A program made the position numbers and the translations under genes. DNA of 64,000 bases from Bacillota bacterium (GTDB taxonomy: Bacteria > Bacillota > Clostridia > Christensenellales > CAG-138). The notes beneath the pieces were generated by a model. That model saw only the letters and a list, made by a program, of their open reading frames with translations, did not search any database and was not told where the DNA came from. Shown in pieces: positions 45,144-53,616 of this stretch. The stretch spans positions 54,718 through 118,717 of the forward strand of contig JAEYSE010000030.1 in NCBI GenBank assembly GCA_023435025.1, read 5' to 3'. Position 1 is the stretch's first letter, and the number at the start of each line of letters is the position of its first letter.

Positions 45144-46079
45144 ATGGGCCTTTCCTTGTTCCAAATACTCGTTTTCCCCGGGTTCCTGTTCCTTAGCTTG
45201 GTTTCACTGGTGTTTGAGTATGTGGACCGCAAGCTTTACGCAAGGCTTCAGAACCGCGTAGGGCCCCCGTGGTACCAACCGCTTGCGGATATCGTCAAGC
45301 TCGTTTCCAAGGAAAGCATCGTGCCCAACGGCGCGGACCGCTTTGTGTTTAAGGCAATCCCCGTGTTTGCGATGGCAGCGACGTATACCGCGTTCCTTTA
45401 CATCCCCATCACGGGTACGCAGTCTCTTTATCCGTTTGCAAGCGACCTCATCGTGGTGCTGTATTTTTTGACCATCCCCACGCTGACGTTTTTCCTTGCG
45501 GGGTGGTTCTCCACCTCGCTGTATGCGGAAATCGGCTCCATACGCGCCATGACGCAGTTCTTTGCGTATGAGGTGCCGCTCTATATGTCCCTGCTAGGTC
45601 CCGCGCTGTTGGCCGGTTCCTGGTCTATTTCGGAGATCACGGCGTTTTACCAGGCTAACCCGCTGCTGACCTTAGTCAACATCCCCGGCCTGTTTGTAGC
45701 GCTGGTGGCGACACAAGGCAAACTTGAGCGTGCGCCGTTTGATATCCCGGACGCTGAAACCGAAATTGTTGGCGGTACGTTTACTGAATACAGCGGCAGG
45801 TTGCTTGCCATGTTCCGCATGACAATAGACAGCGAGCTAGTGGTGATGGCTGCACTCATCTCCGCTATATTCTTCCCGTTTTATATCCCGGGGAATGCGG
45901 TACTGGGCCTGATTGTCTTCCTGGTGAAGGTATTTGTTGTGGTTGTTCTGCTTACCGTCATGCGCGCCGTGCTTGCGCGGCTGCGTATTGATCAGATGGT
46001 CAGCTTCTGCTGGAAGGTACTCGCTCCCGTTTCCCTGGCCCAGATCCTGATCGACCTGCTCGTGAAAGGAGCCCTGTAA
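45144..46079 (+). CDS. Hydrogenase membrane anchor, NuoH/EchB/HycD-like
   Basis: 311 residues, about eight membrane helices. The conserved cytoplasmic loops are DRKLYARLQNRVGPPWYQP near residue 28 and APFDIPDAETEIVGG near residue 195, which contact the large and small subunits. It joins the peripheral hydrogenase module to the ion-pumping arm. The start is two bases after the large-subunit stop. Confidence 0.94.
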   Translation: MGLSLFQILVFPGFLFLSLVSLVFEYVDRKLYARLQNRVGPPWYQPLADIVKLVSKESIVPNGADRFVFKAIPVFAMAATYTAFLYIPITGTQSLYPFASDLIVVLYFLTIPTLTFFLAGWFSTSLYAEIGSIRAMTQFFAYEVPLYMSLLGPALLAGSWSISEITAFYQANPLLTLVNIPGLFVALVATQGKLERAPFDIPDAETEIVGGTFTEYSGRLLAMFRMTIDSELVVMAALISAIFFPFYIPGNAVLGLIVFLVKVFVVVVLLTVMRAVLARLRIDQMVSFCWKVLAPVSLAQILIDLLVKGAL

Positions 46080-46082
46080 TCT

Positions 46083-46442
46083 ATGAAAAGAAAAGTCACG
46101 GGCACGATGCTCCCGTACATGATGAAAATGCTCGTGCACAAGCCGGACACCATCGCTTACCCGATGGAGCCCGCCAAGGTCGCGGACCATTTTCGCGGCG
46201 CGCTGAAGTTTGACCGCGAAAAGTGCATCGGCTGCAAAATCTGCATGCGCGTATGTCCGGCCACCGCAATTGAGATTGAGAAGCTGCCCGAAGAAGAGAA
46301 GAAGTTCAAGGCAATCGTAAGCATGGACAAATGCATCTTCTGCGGACAGTGTGTGGACTCCTGCCCCAAGAAGGCGCTGGAGAACACCGAAGCGTTCGAG
46401 CTTGCGAGCTTAAACCGCGATTCGCTCAAAAAGGAAATCTAA
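46083..46442 (+). CDS. Hydrogenase ferredoxin-like subunit, NuoI/EchF-like
   Basis: 119 residues with two complete 4Fe-4S motifs: C48, C51, C54, C58 (CIGCKICMRVCP) and C84, C87, C90, C94 (CIFCGQCVDSCP). It wires the electron donor, presumably reduced ferredoxin, to the small-subunit cluster. No NuoEFG-like NADH module or formate dehydrogenase is encoded in the operon, supporting ferredoxin as donor. Confidence 0.94.
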   Translation: MKRKVTGTMLPYMMKMLVHKPDTIAYPMEPAKVADHFRGALKFDREKCIGCKICMRVCPATAIEIEKLPEEEKKFKAIVSMDKCIFCGQCVDSCPKKALENTEAFELASLNRDSLKKEI

Positions 46443-46443
46443 C

Positions 46444-46944
46444 GTGAGCGAGCTGCGCGATTTTCTTAAAGAGAGGCTTGCGGGCACAAAGCGTCTTGCC
46501 TTACTTGGCGTTGGCTCCGTTTTGCGCGGCGACGACGCGGCGGGCATACTCATTGTGGAGCGATTAATGGAGGCATTCCCGCAGGAGGCTTACCCCAACC
46601 TATGCATATACGCAGGCGGCACCGCACCTGAAAATTTCAGCGGCAACCTTCGGCTATTCGCGCCCGATCACCTTTTGATTGTAGACGCCGCGGACGCGGG
46701 CGCTGAACCCGGCAGCATTGTGGATATCCCGCGCGTAGAGATCGGCGGGCCAAGCTTCAGCTCGCACATGCTGCCGCTCAAAATCATGGTGGATTACCTG
46801 ATCAATGAAACGGGTACGAATGTTACCATGTTGGGGTTACAGTATAAGGACATTGCGTTTGGGGAGGACCTTTCGCCCGAAATGCGGGAAGCGGTGGACG
46901 AACTCACCGATGCGCTGCTTGTGGCAATCCCTACGCTCTTCTGA
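46444..46944 (+). CDS. Hydrogenase maturation endopeptidase, HycI type
   Basis: 166 residues from a GTG at 46444. Nickel-sensing residues of the HycI/HybD family are visible: LRGDDAAG near residue 28, VDAADAG near residue 82, and SSHMLPL near residue 104. It removes the C-terminal extension of the large subunit after nickel insertion. Its place as the last gene of the operon, with one base between it and the NuoI-like gene, ties it to this hydrogenase. Confidence 0.9.
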   Translation: MSELRDFLKERLAGTKRLALLGVGSVLRGDDAAGILIVERLMEAFPQEAYPNLCIYAGGTAPENFSGNLRLFAPDHLLIVDAADAGAEPGSIVDIPRVEIGGPSFSSHMLPLKIMVDYLINETGTNVTMLGLQYKDIAFGEDLSPEMREAVDELTDALLVAIPTLF

Positions 46945-46957
46945 TCATATGGAACGA

Positions 46958-46990
46958 CGAAACCCTCTGGTAACCCAGAGGGTTTCGTTT
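46958..46990 (+). terminator. Terminator of the hydrogenase operon
   Basis: A 13-bp perfect stem (46958-46970 with 46975-46987, TAAC loop) is followed by TTT, 14 bp after the last stop. Confidence 0.88.
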
Positions 46991-47116
46991 ATGGCTACAA
47001 ATCAGGCATCTATTCTGACCGGCTCAATCAATTGCCATTTTGATCCCCATGAATATGACTCTGAAACTCGCTCAATACTTTTTCATCACGGCGTTCCGGT
47101 TGGCCCGCAATCAGCA

Positions 47117-48880
47117 TCAGTACTTCTCAAATCCTGATGACGTCCTGTGCCCGAATGTAAACATATCCCGCCCGGTCAGGTTTTGATCGAGTACGCCCGG
47201 CTGCTGGGCTTTCAAGCGGAACTTTCCGATCAGCTGCTTCAATATCTGCGCCTGGGAAGAAAGTTCCTGGCTTGCGGCAGCACTCTCTTCTGCGGTAGCG
47301 GAATTGTTCTGTACAACGCTGGAGACCTGTTCTATCCCCTGAGTGGTCTGGACCACAGCGGTCGCCTGATCGGAAGAAGCCTTTGAAATATTCCCCACAA
47401 GGCCGGATACGCCGGATGATTTCTCCACAATCTGCTTGAGCGCGCGCTCCGTCGTTCCTACTATCTGCGAACCGTTTTGGATGGCTACAATCGCGTTTTC
47501 GATGAGCGCCGTGGTATCTTTGGCAGCGAGTGCGCTTTTGCCCGCGAGATTCCTGACCTCTTCCGCTACAACCGCAAACCCCTTGCCCGCATTACCGGCG
47601 CGCGCGGCTTCCACTGCAGCATTGAGCGCCAGGATATTGGTTTGGAATGCGATATCGTCGATTGTTTTGATGATCTTGCCAATTTGCCCGGACGTCTTGG
47701 CGATTTCCTCCATCGCATACACCAGCTGCCCCATCTGACGGTTGCCGTTTTCAATCCCCTCTATGGTATCCGCAACGATGCGGTTGGCATCCTGCGCGTG
47801 TGCTGCGTTGCTCCTGATCTGAACGGAAATTTCGTTGATCGTGGCCGACATTTCCTCAATGGAGCTGGCCTGCTCCGCAGCGCCCTGGGAAAGCGCCTCG
47901 GAACTGCTGGCCACCTGTTCAGCGCCTGCCGACACCTGCTCCGATGCCTGGTTTATACGGAAAAGCGCGTCGTTGAGGGAATTGGAGATGTGCAGCAGCG
48001 ATTGTTTGATGGGCGCAAAATCTCCCAAATAGTCCAGTTCTACATCCTGTGTCAGATCACCTTCCGCCATACGACCAAGTATATAAGAAATATTCTCCAC
48101 GTATCCGCGCAGAACGTTCACTGAGCGGTTGAGGCTCTTTGCAACGGAGCCGAGTTCATCATTGTTCTTTACTTCGATGTTGATTGCAAGATCGCCCTCC
48201 GCCATGCGGGCGGCTGCGGCCTCCAGCGCTTTTGCCGGCCTTGTGATGCCCCTGATAATGAAAGCGGCCATAACAGTCGCCCCAATCATCACAAGCAATG
48301 CAATGCCCAAGGATAAAAACAGGTTGTTCTGCGATGAGGTCATTCCGTTTGTAAAGTCCTGTGTCGCTTCATCTTTCAACAAAGCGCCTATCTCCTCCAA
48401 ACAACCTCTCGTTTCGTCCATCGCGAGGCCATATTGGGTTTCATACATTTCGGATGCGCGCAGATATTGTTTGGCTTCGACCAGCGCCAATATCTCATCA
48501 AGCACAACACCTTGTTCCCCCTGGATATCATGGTAGCGCTGTAAAATATCCCGGCCCGCCTGCCCATCCATATTGGCTTCGATGCTATCTATCGCCGCAG
48601 CCAGTTGATTGGAAGCGTCTTCGACCTTCTCCAAATACTCCTCTACCTGGGTCTGGCTTTTTGCATTGGTCAGCAGGATTACATGCTTTTCCAGGCGCTG
48701 GATCTGCTGGCGCGCCTCTATCGATGCCGTATGGACGAGATAGTCGTGGTTGTAAAACGTCTTATACGTATTGCGCGTAAATACAATACCTGAAATGGCG
48801 ACCGCCAGCGCGCCGAGAAAGAGAACGAAAATGCCCAAAAAAGTTAACTTGAGTTTGTTGGCGATGGTAAAACCCTTCAT
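47117..48880 (-). CDS. Methyl-accepting chemotaxis protein
   Basis: 587 residues from the ATG at 48880 with AAGGAG upstream. The first membrane helix is at about 10-32. An extracellular four-helix-bundle sensor follows, then a second membrane helix near 190-210, a HAMP domain, and a long signalling coiled coil whose tip reads IDDIAFQTNILALNAAVEAA. It senses an unknown ligand and controls CheA. No other chemotaxis or flagellar gene is in the window. Confidence 0.94.
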   Translation of the reverse strand: MKGFTIANKLKLTFLGIFVLFLGALAVAISGIVFTRNTYKTFYNHDYLVHTASIEARQQIQRLEKHVILLTNAKSQTQVEEYLEKVEDASNQLAAAIDSIEANMDGQAGRDILQRYHDIQGEQGVVLDEILALVEAKQYLRASEMYETQYGLAMDETRGCLEEIGALLKDEATQDFTNGMTSSQNNLFLSLGIALLVMIGATVMAAFIIRGITRPAKALEAAAARMAEGDLAINIEVKNNDELGSVAKSLNRSVNVLRGYVENISYILGRMAEGDLTQDVELDYLGDFAPIKQSLLHISNSLNDALFRINQASEQVSAGAEQVASSSEALSQGAAEQASSIEEMSATINEISVQIRSNAAHAQDANRIVADTIEGIENGNRQMGQLVYAMEEIAKTSGQIGKIIKTIDDIAFQTNILALNAAVEAARAGNAGKGFAVVAEEVRNLAGKSALAAKDTTALIENAIVAIQNGSQIVGTTERALKQIVEKSSGVSGLVGNISKASSDQATAVVQTTQGIEQVSSVVQNNSATAEESAAASQELSSQAQILKQLIGKFRLKAQQPGVLDQNLTGRDMFTFGHRTSSGFEKY

Positions 48881-49090
48881 GCCGTCTCCTTTTTGCAGTA
48901 GCTGCAAAAGCAAATATTGAAATCAAGCTGGCCCAAACGTGGACTCACCCGAAGCCAGTTTTCTCCCTACGCTATATATCGAGCTATTTCCCCAATATCT
49001 GAGCTTATTCGACAGGTTATGAAATATATAGTTCATCTTCACTTATGAAGGCGTCTAGCGAGCCTGTATTGCTGCCATGGCGCTGGGATA

Positions 49091-49119
49091 TTGCATTTTT
49101 CAATTGCTTGTGGTATGCT
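49091..49119 (+). promoter_or_regulatory. Promoter of tRNA-Ser
   Basis: TTGCAT (49091-49096) and TATGCT (49114-49119) lie 17 bp apart, with a TG one base before the -10 element. Transcription would start about 45 bases before the tRNA. Confidence 0.6.
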
Positions 49120-49171
49120 TTCTAAGCGTCTGCAGGATGGCCTTTGGCATATTAAGACGCACAACTGAGTT

Positions 49172-49260
49172 GGAAGAGTATCGAAGTGGTCGCAACGAGC
49201 CGCACTCGAAATGCGGTTGTCCGCAAGGGCACGTGGGTTCGAATCCCACCTCTTCCGCCA
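49172..49260 (+). tRNA. tRNA-Ser (anticodon CGA)
   Basis: 89 nt including encoded CCA. Acceptor arms are GGAAGAG (49172-49178) and CTCTTCC (49250-49256), with G as discriminator. The anticodon stem CCGCA/TGCGG encloses the loop CTCGAAA with CGA at 49207-49209. A long variable arm and the T loop TTCGAAT are present, typical of serine tRNAs. Confidence 0.95.
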
Positions 49261-49295
49261 ATACAAAAGGCACCCTACAGGGTGCCTTTTGTATT
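49260..49295 (+). terminator. Terminator directly after tRNA-Ser
   Basis: A 16-bp perfect inverted repeat (49260-49275 with 49280-49295, TACA loop) begins at the last base of the tRNA. TTTTGTATT in the 3' arm provides the U-rich end. Confidence 0.88.
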
Positions 49296-49320
49296 GGCGC
49301 AATAATCGGCGGGATTCGAA

Positions 49321-49459
49321 GCCGCGGCCGCAAAGCGGCAAAATCGCTCCAGTGGAGCGATTTTAGCGGCCGGGATTTCGTGCCAGGCGTGACGAGCGCA
49401 GCATGTAATGCAAGCTCGGCCTGCCGATGGCCGAAATCGAATCCTTCCTCTTCCGCCGA
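49321..49459. repeat. Repeat copy A, next to tRNA-Ser
   Basis: About 138 bp that recurs at 50802-50938 with roughly 85 percent identity by eye. It contains a perfect hairpin (AAAATCGCTCC arms around AGT, 49340-49364) flanked by CGGCCGC-type arms, and ends in TCGAATCCTTCCTCTTCCGC, a damaged copy of the tRNA-Ser 3' end. The 49261-49579 interval otherwise holds only the terminator and no gene. Confidence 0.85.
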
Positions 49460-49579
49460 AATAAGTTGAGCGTATAAAGTCCCATTACAGAGCAGCATAA
49501 TAACTTGTCACTTTTCCAGGAAATATATTCAAATAATTTAAAATATGGTATTATAGAAAGAAGGAAAGAGCAAAATCTT

Positions 49580-49886
49580 ATGAACAACGTAGAATTACTA
49601 TTATTCTTAGCTAGACATTCTGACCAGACTTGTTCTTTTGACTGCATTCGAAAATTCGTTTTCTAATGAAAGCAACGAAATGATCGTCAACGGTGAAGAG
49701 GTTAGACAAAGATGTCAAGATCTAAAATGCTATGATGCCCCTCATTTTGCAGATACATTTAGGCGGTATTCTACGTATTTTGACAATTGGAATGAAAAAT
49801 ACGACAAGAACGCCAAATATGTTCTTTCACCAGAAGGGAAGAAAGCCCTTGCTGCCGTGCTCCGCGACTTACCAGAAGGTAATTAG
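49580..49886 (+). pseudogene. Short AT-rich gene, unknown function, start probably damaged
   Basis: An ATG at 49580 (after AAGGAAAG) opens a 28-codon frame (MNNVELLLFLARHS) that stops at 49666. A second frame, open from 49638 (TTG), continues to 49886 and encodes about 80 polar residues (DLKCYDAPHFADTFRRY). The two overlapping frames look like one gene split by a frameshift, but without a homologue this is uncertain. An independent start at 49680 (ATG) is another possibility. No family is recognised. Confidence 0.45.
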
Positions 49887-49888
49887 CT

Positions 49889-50580
49889 ATGCCAAACGGT
49901 GAAATTGTACAAACTTCAAGGAGATTTCTGGAACATATTAAAGCTCAAAAGAAAAAGCTTGCATCTTCAAATTCAATACAAGTTACGAATCAAAGCCACA
50001 AAGAAGAACTTAATCAATTATCGTCGTTATGGTTTGAGAATTTTTCAAAACATATGGTATTGACAAGGCAGATGTTGATAAATATGATGAAGCTTTTAGA
50101 GCAATCTTAAAGCTTTCCGGGCAGAACAGTAGGCGCTCTTCCTATGAAAAACAGTTTGAGACAATTCTCAAAACTTTTAATGATAAGATTGTAATTTTCC
50201 TGCAAACCGATGCTATCGAGCAAATTGGTGTTTCAGAAAAAGAGTTTGGTTCAGAAGTTAAAAAACTATTAGACAAGGTTCCAGATAAAGATGAGAACGA
50301 ATATCTCAAAGAAGCTATGGGATGTTGGGAAAACGACTATCTCAAAGCAGCCGTAGTTTTAATATGGTGTGCCGCTATTGATCGAATACATAAAGTCATA
50401 GAGCAAAATGGGTTTGACACCTTTAATAGTACTTCTGCTCAAATGAAAGACCAAACCACAGGAAGATATAAACGCTATAATAAAGACTATTCCGTCCATT
50501 CAATCAGTGAGCTTCGAATGATATTTGATAGTGACATTCTGAGGATTCTTGAAGGAATGCAATTGTTTTATTTTTATTAA
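49889..50580 (+). pseudogene. AT-rich gene with frameshift in a T run, HEPN-like C-terminal part
   Basis: The first 55 codons are in one frame. From about 50046 the coding frame continues in another to the stop at 50580. Restoring one T in the T5 run at 50041-50045 gives a single 230-residue protein. The C-terminal part (YLKEAMGCWENDYLKAAVVL, then WCAAIDRIHKVIEQ) resembles small helical HEPN-type domains, but this is a weak resemblance. The gene starts two bases after the previous frame. The low GC content differs sharply from the surroundings. Confidence 0.55.
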
Positions 50581-51286
50581 AAAACACGACTAGCCAGCTG
50601 TTTTGACATGCGTTGCCATTCAGGACATCCAGGTGCAGCCCCGATAACAAAGTATAATGTTCTCTCATGTTTTTCAGATATTATTGAGATAGTTCTCGCA
50701 AATCCGAAGTTTTCAATGGTCAAGAATATACTAACAACTGATATTTCCCTATAGGAGTTGCGACATATCGGTTTCCCATTACGTTTATATGTGAAGTGAA
50801 AGCCACAGCCGCAAAGCAGCAAAATCGCTCCAGTGGAGCGATTTTAGCGGCCGGGATTTCGTGCCAGGCGTGACGAGCGCAGCACGGAGGGAAGCTCAGC
50901 CCACCGATACCCGAAATCGAATCCCACCTCTTCCGCCAAAAGAACGGCGATGATTAGGAACACTCCAAATATCTCCGCCTTTTTCTATGCTCAGACCTTT
51001 TATTATATGGGTTGAGCGTTTTATATTTTACAGGTCAGGCACTCATCTCATCTATTCAAACCATAAATCCGAGAAAATATTGTTCCAAAGAAGAAAACAA
51101 TCTTACGCCAATATATTTTCCCCACCATTATGTGATACTCTAAGTATGTACTTTTTCATTGAACAGTAATTGTTCCGTTGGGGCACCCGGAAACACTAAG
51201 CAAGTGGCTTCTCGGCTTATTCGCCTATTTGCCACGTATGCCTGATTTATAAATGATTAAAATAGTTCTGCACAGGAGAAATACGA
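50581..51286. other. Gene-poor interval with repeat copy B
   Basis: 706 bp without a credible gene. Apart from the repeat at 50802-50938 it is AT-rich and featureless. Open frames here are short and lack ribosome binding sites. The Nudix gene at 51287 must have its promoter in the last 150 bp, but no consensus was clear. Confidence 0.6.
50802..50938. repeat. Repeat copy B, ends in exact tRNA-Ser 3' end
   Basis: Second copy of the repeat at 49321-49459, same orientation, with the identical AAAATCGCTCC hairpin (50820-50844). Its last 22 bases (50917-50938) equal bases 49239-49260 of the tRNA-Ser gene, including CCA. Together the copies bracket the AT-rich genes at 49580-50580. Confidence 0.88.
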
Positions 51287-51859
51287 ATGATTTTGAAGAA
51301 ACAGATACAAGATTATATACCTTATAATGAGCAGGAAGAAAACGACAAAAGAATTATGTTAGAATATATAGACTGTAATCATGATGTTTTAACAAGAAGC
51401 AATGAGATTGCCCACTTTACTGCTTCCGCTTGGGTGATAAACCCCAGCGAAAACAAACTATTAATGATATACCATAATATTTATAAATCATGGTCTTGGA
51501 CAGGCGGTCATGCAGATGGAGAGGAGAATCTACTCTCCGTTGCAATACGTGAGGTTCAAGAGGAAACGGGCATTACAAAGGTTGTTCCAGTGACAGATCA
51601 TATTTTCTCGCTGGAAATCATAACGGTAGACGGACATATAAAAAACGGGAAATACATATCATCTCATTTGCATTTGAACATTACATTTTTATTGAAAGCG
51701 CTTGAGGATGAAACGCTTATTACAAAGCCCGATGAAAATAGCGGGGTAAAATGGATGGAAATTGAGGAAGCTGTTTCAGCATCAAGCGAGCCTTGGATGC
51801 AAGAAATATACAGAAAACTCAACCAAAAGCTTAAAGGAAATAAATCTACGTCAATATGA
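51287..51859 (+). CDS. Nudix hydrolase
   Basis: 190 residues, with AGGAG upstream of the ATG. A complete Nudix box runs from G74 to I96: G-x5-E80, R88-E89 and E92-E93-T-G (GGHADGEENLLSV and AIREVQEETGI). It hydrolyses a nucleoside diphosphate linked to another group; the substrate is unknown. The N-terminal 40 residues precede the fold. The gene is AT-rich like the island just upstream, suggesting that it too was acquired. Confidence 0.9.
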   Translation: MILKKQIQDYIPYNEQEENDKRIMLEYIDCNHDVLTRSNEIAHFTASAWVINPSENKLLMIYHNIYKSWSWTGGHADGEENLLSVAIREVQEETGITKVVPVTDHIFSLEIITVDGHIKNGKYISSHLHLNITFLLKALEDETLITKPDENSGVKWMEIEEAVSASSEPWMQEIYRKLNQKLKGNKSTSI

Positions 51860-51884
51860 CAGAGCATACTTTGTGACCTTTTGT

Positions 51885-51965
51885 TTTGAGACGCCTTCGG
51901 GGAAGGACTGCGAGCCGTCGCAAGCAGGCGTGACCGACGACCGAATCAAATCCCCCATGCTCCTT
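51885..51965. repeat. Divergent repeat related to copies A and B
   Basis: Sequence after the Nudix gene shares the AGGCGTGAC-GAC core and ends in CAAATCCCCCATGCTCC. This resembles the 3' strand of another tRNA (acceptor GGAGCAT). A terminator follows at once, as after tRNA-Ser. The likeness is partial. Confidence 0.45.
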
Positions 51966-51970
51966 TAACA

Positions 51971-51996
51971 AAAAAGCACCCTGTAGGGTGCTTTTT
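51971..51996. terminator. Bidirectional terminator, Nudix gene and liv operon
   Basis: An 11-bp perfect stem (51971-51981 with 51986-51996, TGTA loop) with five A and five T at its ends. It lies between convergent transcripts. Confidence 0.88.
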
Positions 51997-52067
51997 GAAT
52001 TACTCATAAGATTGAAAGGGGCTCGAAGGAGAGACCTCAACAGCATCTGCCGTAAGAAACCACCTTT

Positions 52068-52766
52068 TCAGCCACCAAGATACGCCTTGCGGATTTCGTC
52101 GCTTTCGGAAAGCTCTTTGCCGGTACCGGAGATGGCGATGCCGCCAGTTTCGAGCACATAGGCCCTGTCCGCAATGGAGAGCGCCATCTGCGCATTCTGT
52201 TCCACCAGAAGGATTGTGGTGCCAGCCTTGTTTAGCTCGCTGATGATGTCGAAAATTTGCTCCACCAATATGGGCGCAAGACCCATACTGGGTTCGTCCA
52301 GCATCAACAGCTTGGGGCGGCTCATAAGAGCCCGGCCCATGGCAAGCATCTGCTGCTCGCCGCCGGAAAGGGTTCCCGCCACCTGTTTGCGGCGTTCCAG
52401 AAGCCGCGGGAAACGGGCGAAAACCTCATCAAGATCATGCTCGATCGCGCCGGTCCGGGTATAGGCGCCCATTTCGAGATTGTCCTGCACGCTCATCTGC
52501 AGGAAAATGCGCCTGCCCTCGGGCACCTGCGCCAGACCCCGCTCCACGATCTTATGGGGTGCAAGGGAGGCAATCCCTTGGCCCATAAAGCTGATGCCGC
52601 CGGTCTTTGTGCGCAGCAGGCCGGAGATTGTTTTGAGCACGGTGCTTTTTCCCGCGCCGTTGGCGCCGATCAGGGTAACGATCTCCCCCTCATTGACCTC
52701 CAGGGAGACGTTCTTGATGGCGTGTATGGAACCGTAATAAACGTTGATATTGTCTACTTTCAGCAT
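52068..52766 (-). CDS. livF: Branched-chain amino acid ABC transporter ATPase LivF
   Basis: 232 residues. Walker A is GANGAGKST, signature LSGGEQQML and Walker B LLMLDEPSMGL. The short length and YVLETGGI near the C-terminus identify LivF, not LivG. It pairs with LivG to drive import of leucine, isoleucine, valine or related compounds. It starts four bases after the livG stop and is the last gene of the operon. Confidence 0.94.
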   Translation of the reverse strand: MLKVDNINVYYGSIHAIKNVSLEVNEGEIVTLIGANGAGKSTVLKTISGLLRTKTGGISFMGQGIASLAPHKIVERGLAQVPEGRRIFLQMSVQDNLEMGAYTRTGAIEHDLDEVFARFPRLLERRKQVAGTLSGGEQQMLAMGRALMSRPKLLMLDEPSMGLAPILVEQIFDIISELNKAGTTILLVEQNAQMALSIADRAYVLETGGIAISGTGKELSESDEIRKAYLGG

Positions 52767-52770
52767 GGCT

Positions 52771-53616
52771 TCAGCTCTCCCTCCTCTTGCCCAGATACGC
52801 CTCGATGACCTCGGGGTTGTTCTGGATCTCGCTGGGGGTGCCCTTGGCGATGACCTTGCCGAAGTTGAGCACGCAGATACCCTCGCAAATTCCCATCACC
52901 AGGTTCATATCATGCTCAATAAGCATGATGGCAATCTCAAAGGTATCGCGCACCTTTACGATATTCTCCATCAGCTCAGCCGTTTCCGAAGGATTCATGC
53001 CAGCCGCGGGTTCGTCCAGCAGCAGCAACTTGGGTTTGGTGGCAAGCGCGCGGACGATCTCAAGCCTGCGCTGCGCGCCATAGGGCAGGGAGCCCGCCCG
53101 ATACTTGGCCATGCCCTGCATGTCGAATATGGATAGAAGTTCCATCGCCCGTTCATGCGCCTGTTTTTCGCTCTTCCAGTAGCCGGGGAGCCGGAAAATG
53201 CCGCTCCACATGCCATAATTGATGTGGTTATGGAGGCCCAGCTTTACATTGTCCTCAACCGTCAGGCTGGAGAACAGCCGGATATTCTGGAACGTGCGGG
53301 CGATACCGAACCTGTTTACCTGGACGGTGTTCATGTTGTAGGTATCGCGGCCGTCGAGCAGTATGGTGCCGCGCGTGGGCTGATACACCTTGGTAAGAAG
53401 GTTGAATATCGTCGTCTTTCCCGCGCCGTTGGGGCCGATAAGCCCGGCGATCTCCGTACGGCCGATGGCCATGTCGAATTCGTCCACAGCGGTAAGCCCG
53501 CCGAAATCGATGCCCAGATGACGCGTCTCAAGGATCGGCGGTTTGCCCACGTCGCGCTCCGGAATGATGTTTGTAGAGGGTACGGGTACCAGCTTTGTTT
53601 CAGGCCGCTTATTCAT
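52771..53616 (-). CDS. livG: Branched-chain amino acid ABC transporter ATPase LivG
   Basis: 281 residues from the ATG at 53616, preceded by GGAGGGAG. The open frame extends to 53694 inside livM and is not needed. Walker A is GPNGAGKTT, followed by the LivG insertion FGIARTFQNIRLF, and Walker B is LLLDEPAAGMNP. The signature region reads LPYGAQRRLEI in place of LSYGQQR. About 30 extra residues precede the usual start of the fold. It overlaps livM by 8 bp. Confidence 0.93.
   Translation of the reverse strand: MNKRPETKLVPVPSTNIIPERDVGKPPILETRHLGIDFGGLTAVDEFDMAIGRTEIAGLIGPNGAGKTTIFNLLTKVYQPTRGTILLDGRDTYNMNTVQVNRFGIARTFQNIRLFSSLTVEDNVKLGLHNHINYGMWSGIFRLPGYWKSEKQAHERAMELLSIFDMQGMAKYRAGSLPYGAQRRLEIVRALATKPKLLLLDEPAAGMNPSETAELMENIVKVRDTFEIAIMLIEHDMNLVMGICEGICVLNFGKVIAKGTPSEIQNNPEVIEAYLGKRRES

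Noticed and set aside
48881..49040. Flagellar-type (sigma-28) promoter for the chemoreceptor
   Set aside because: A TCGATAT element exists, but no TAAA box lies at the required distance. The 291-bp gap before the tRNA otherwise shows only the tRNA promoter.
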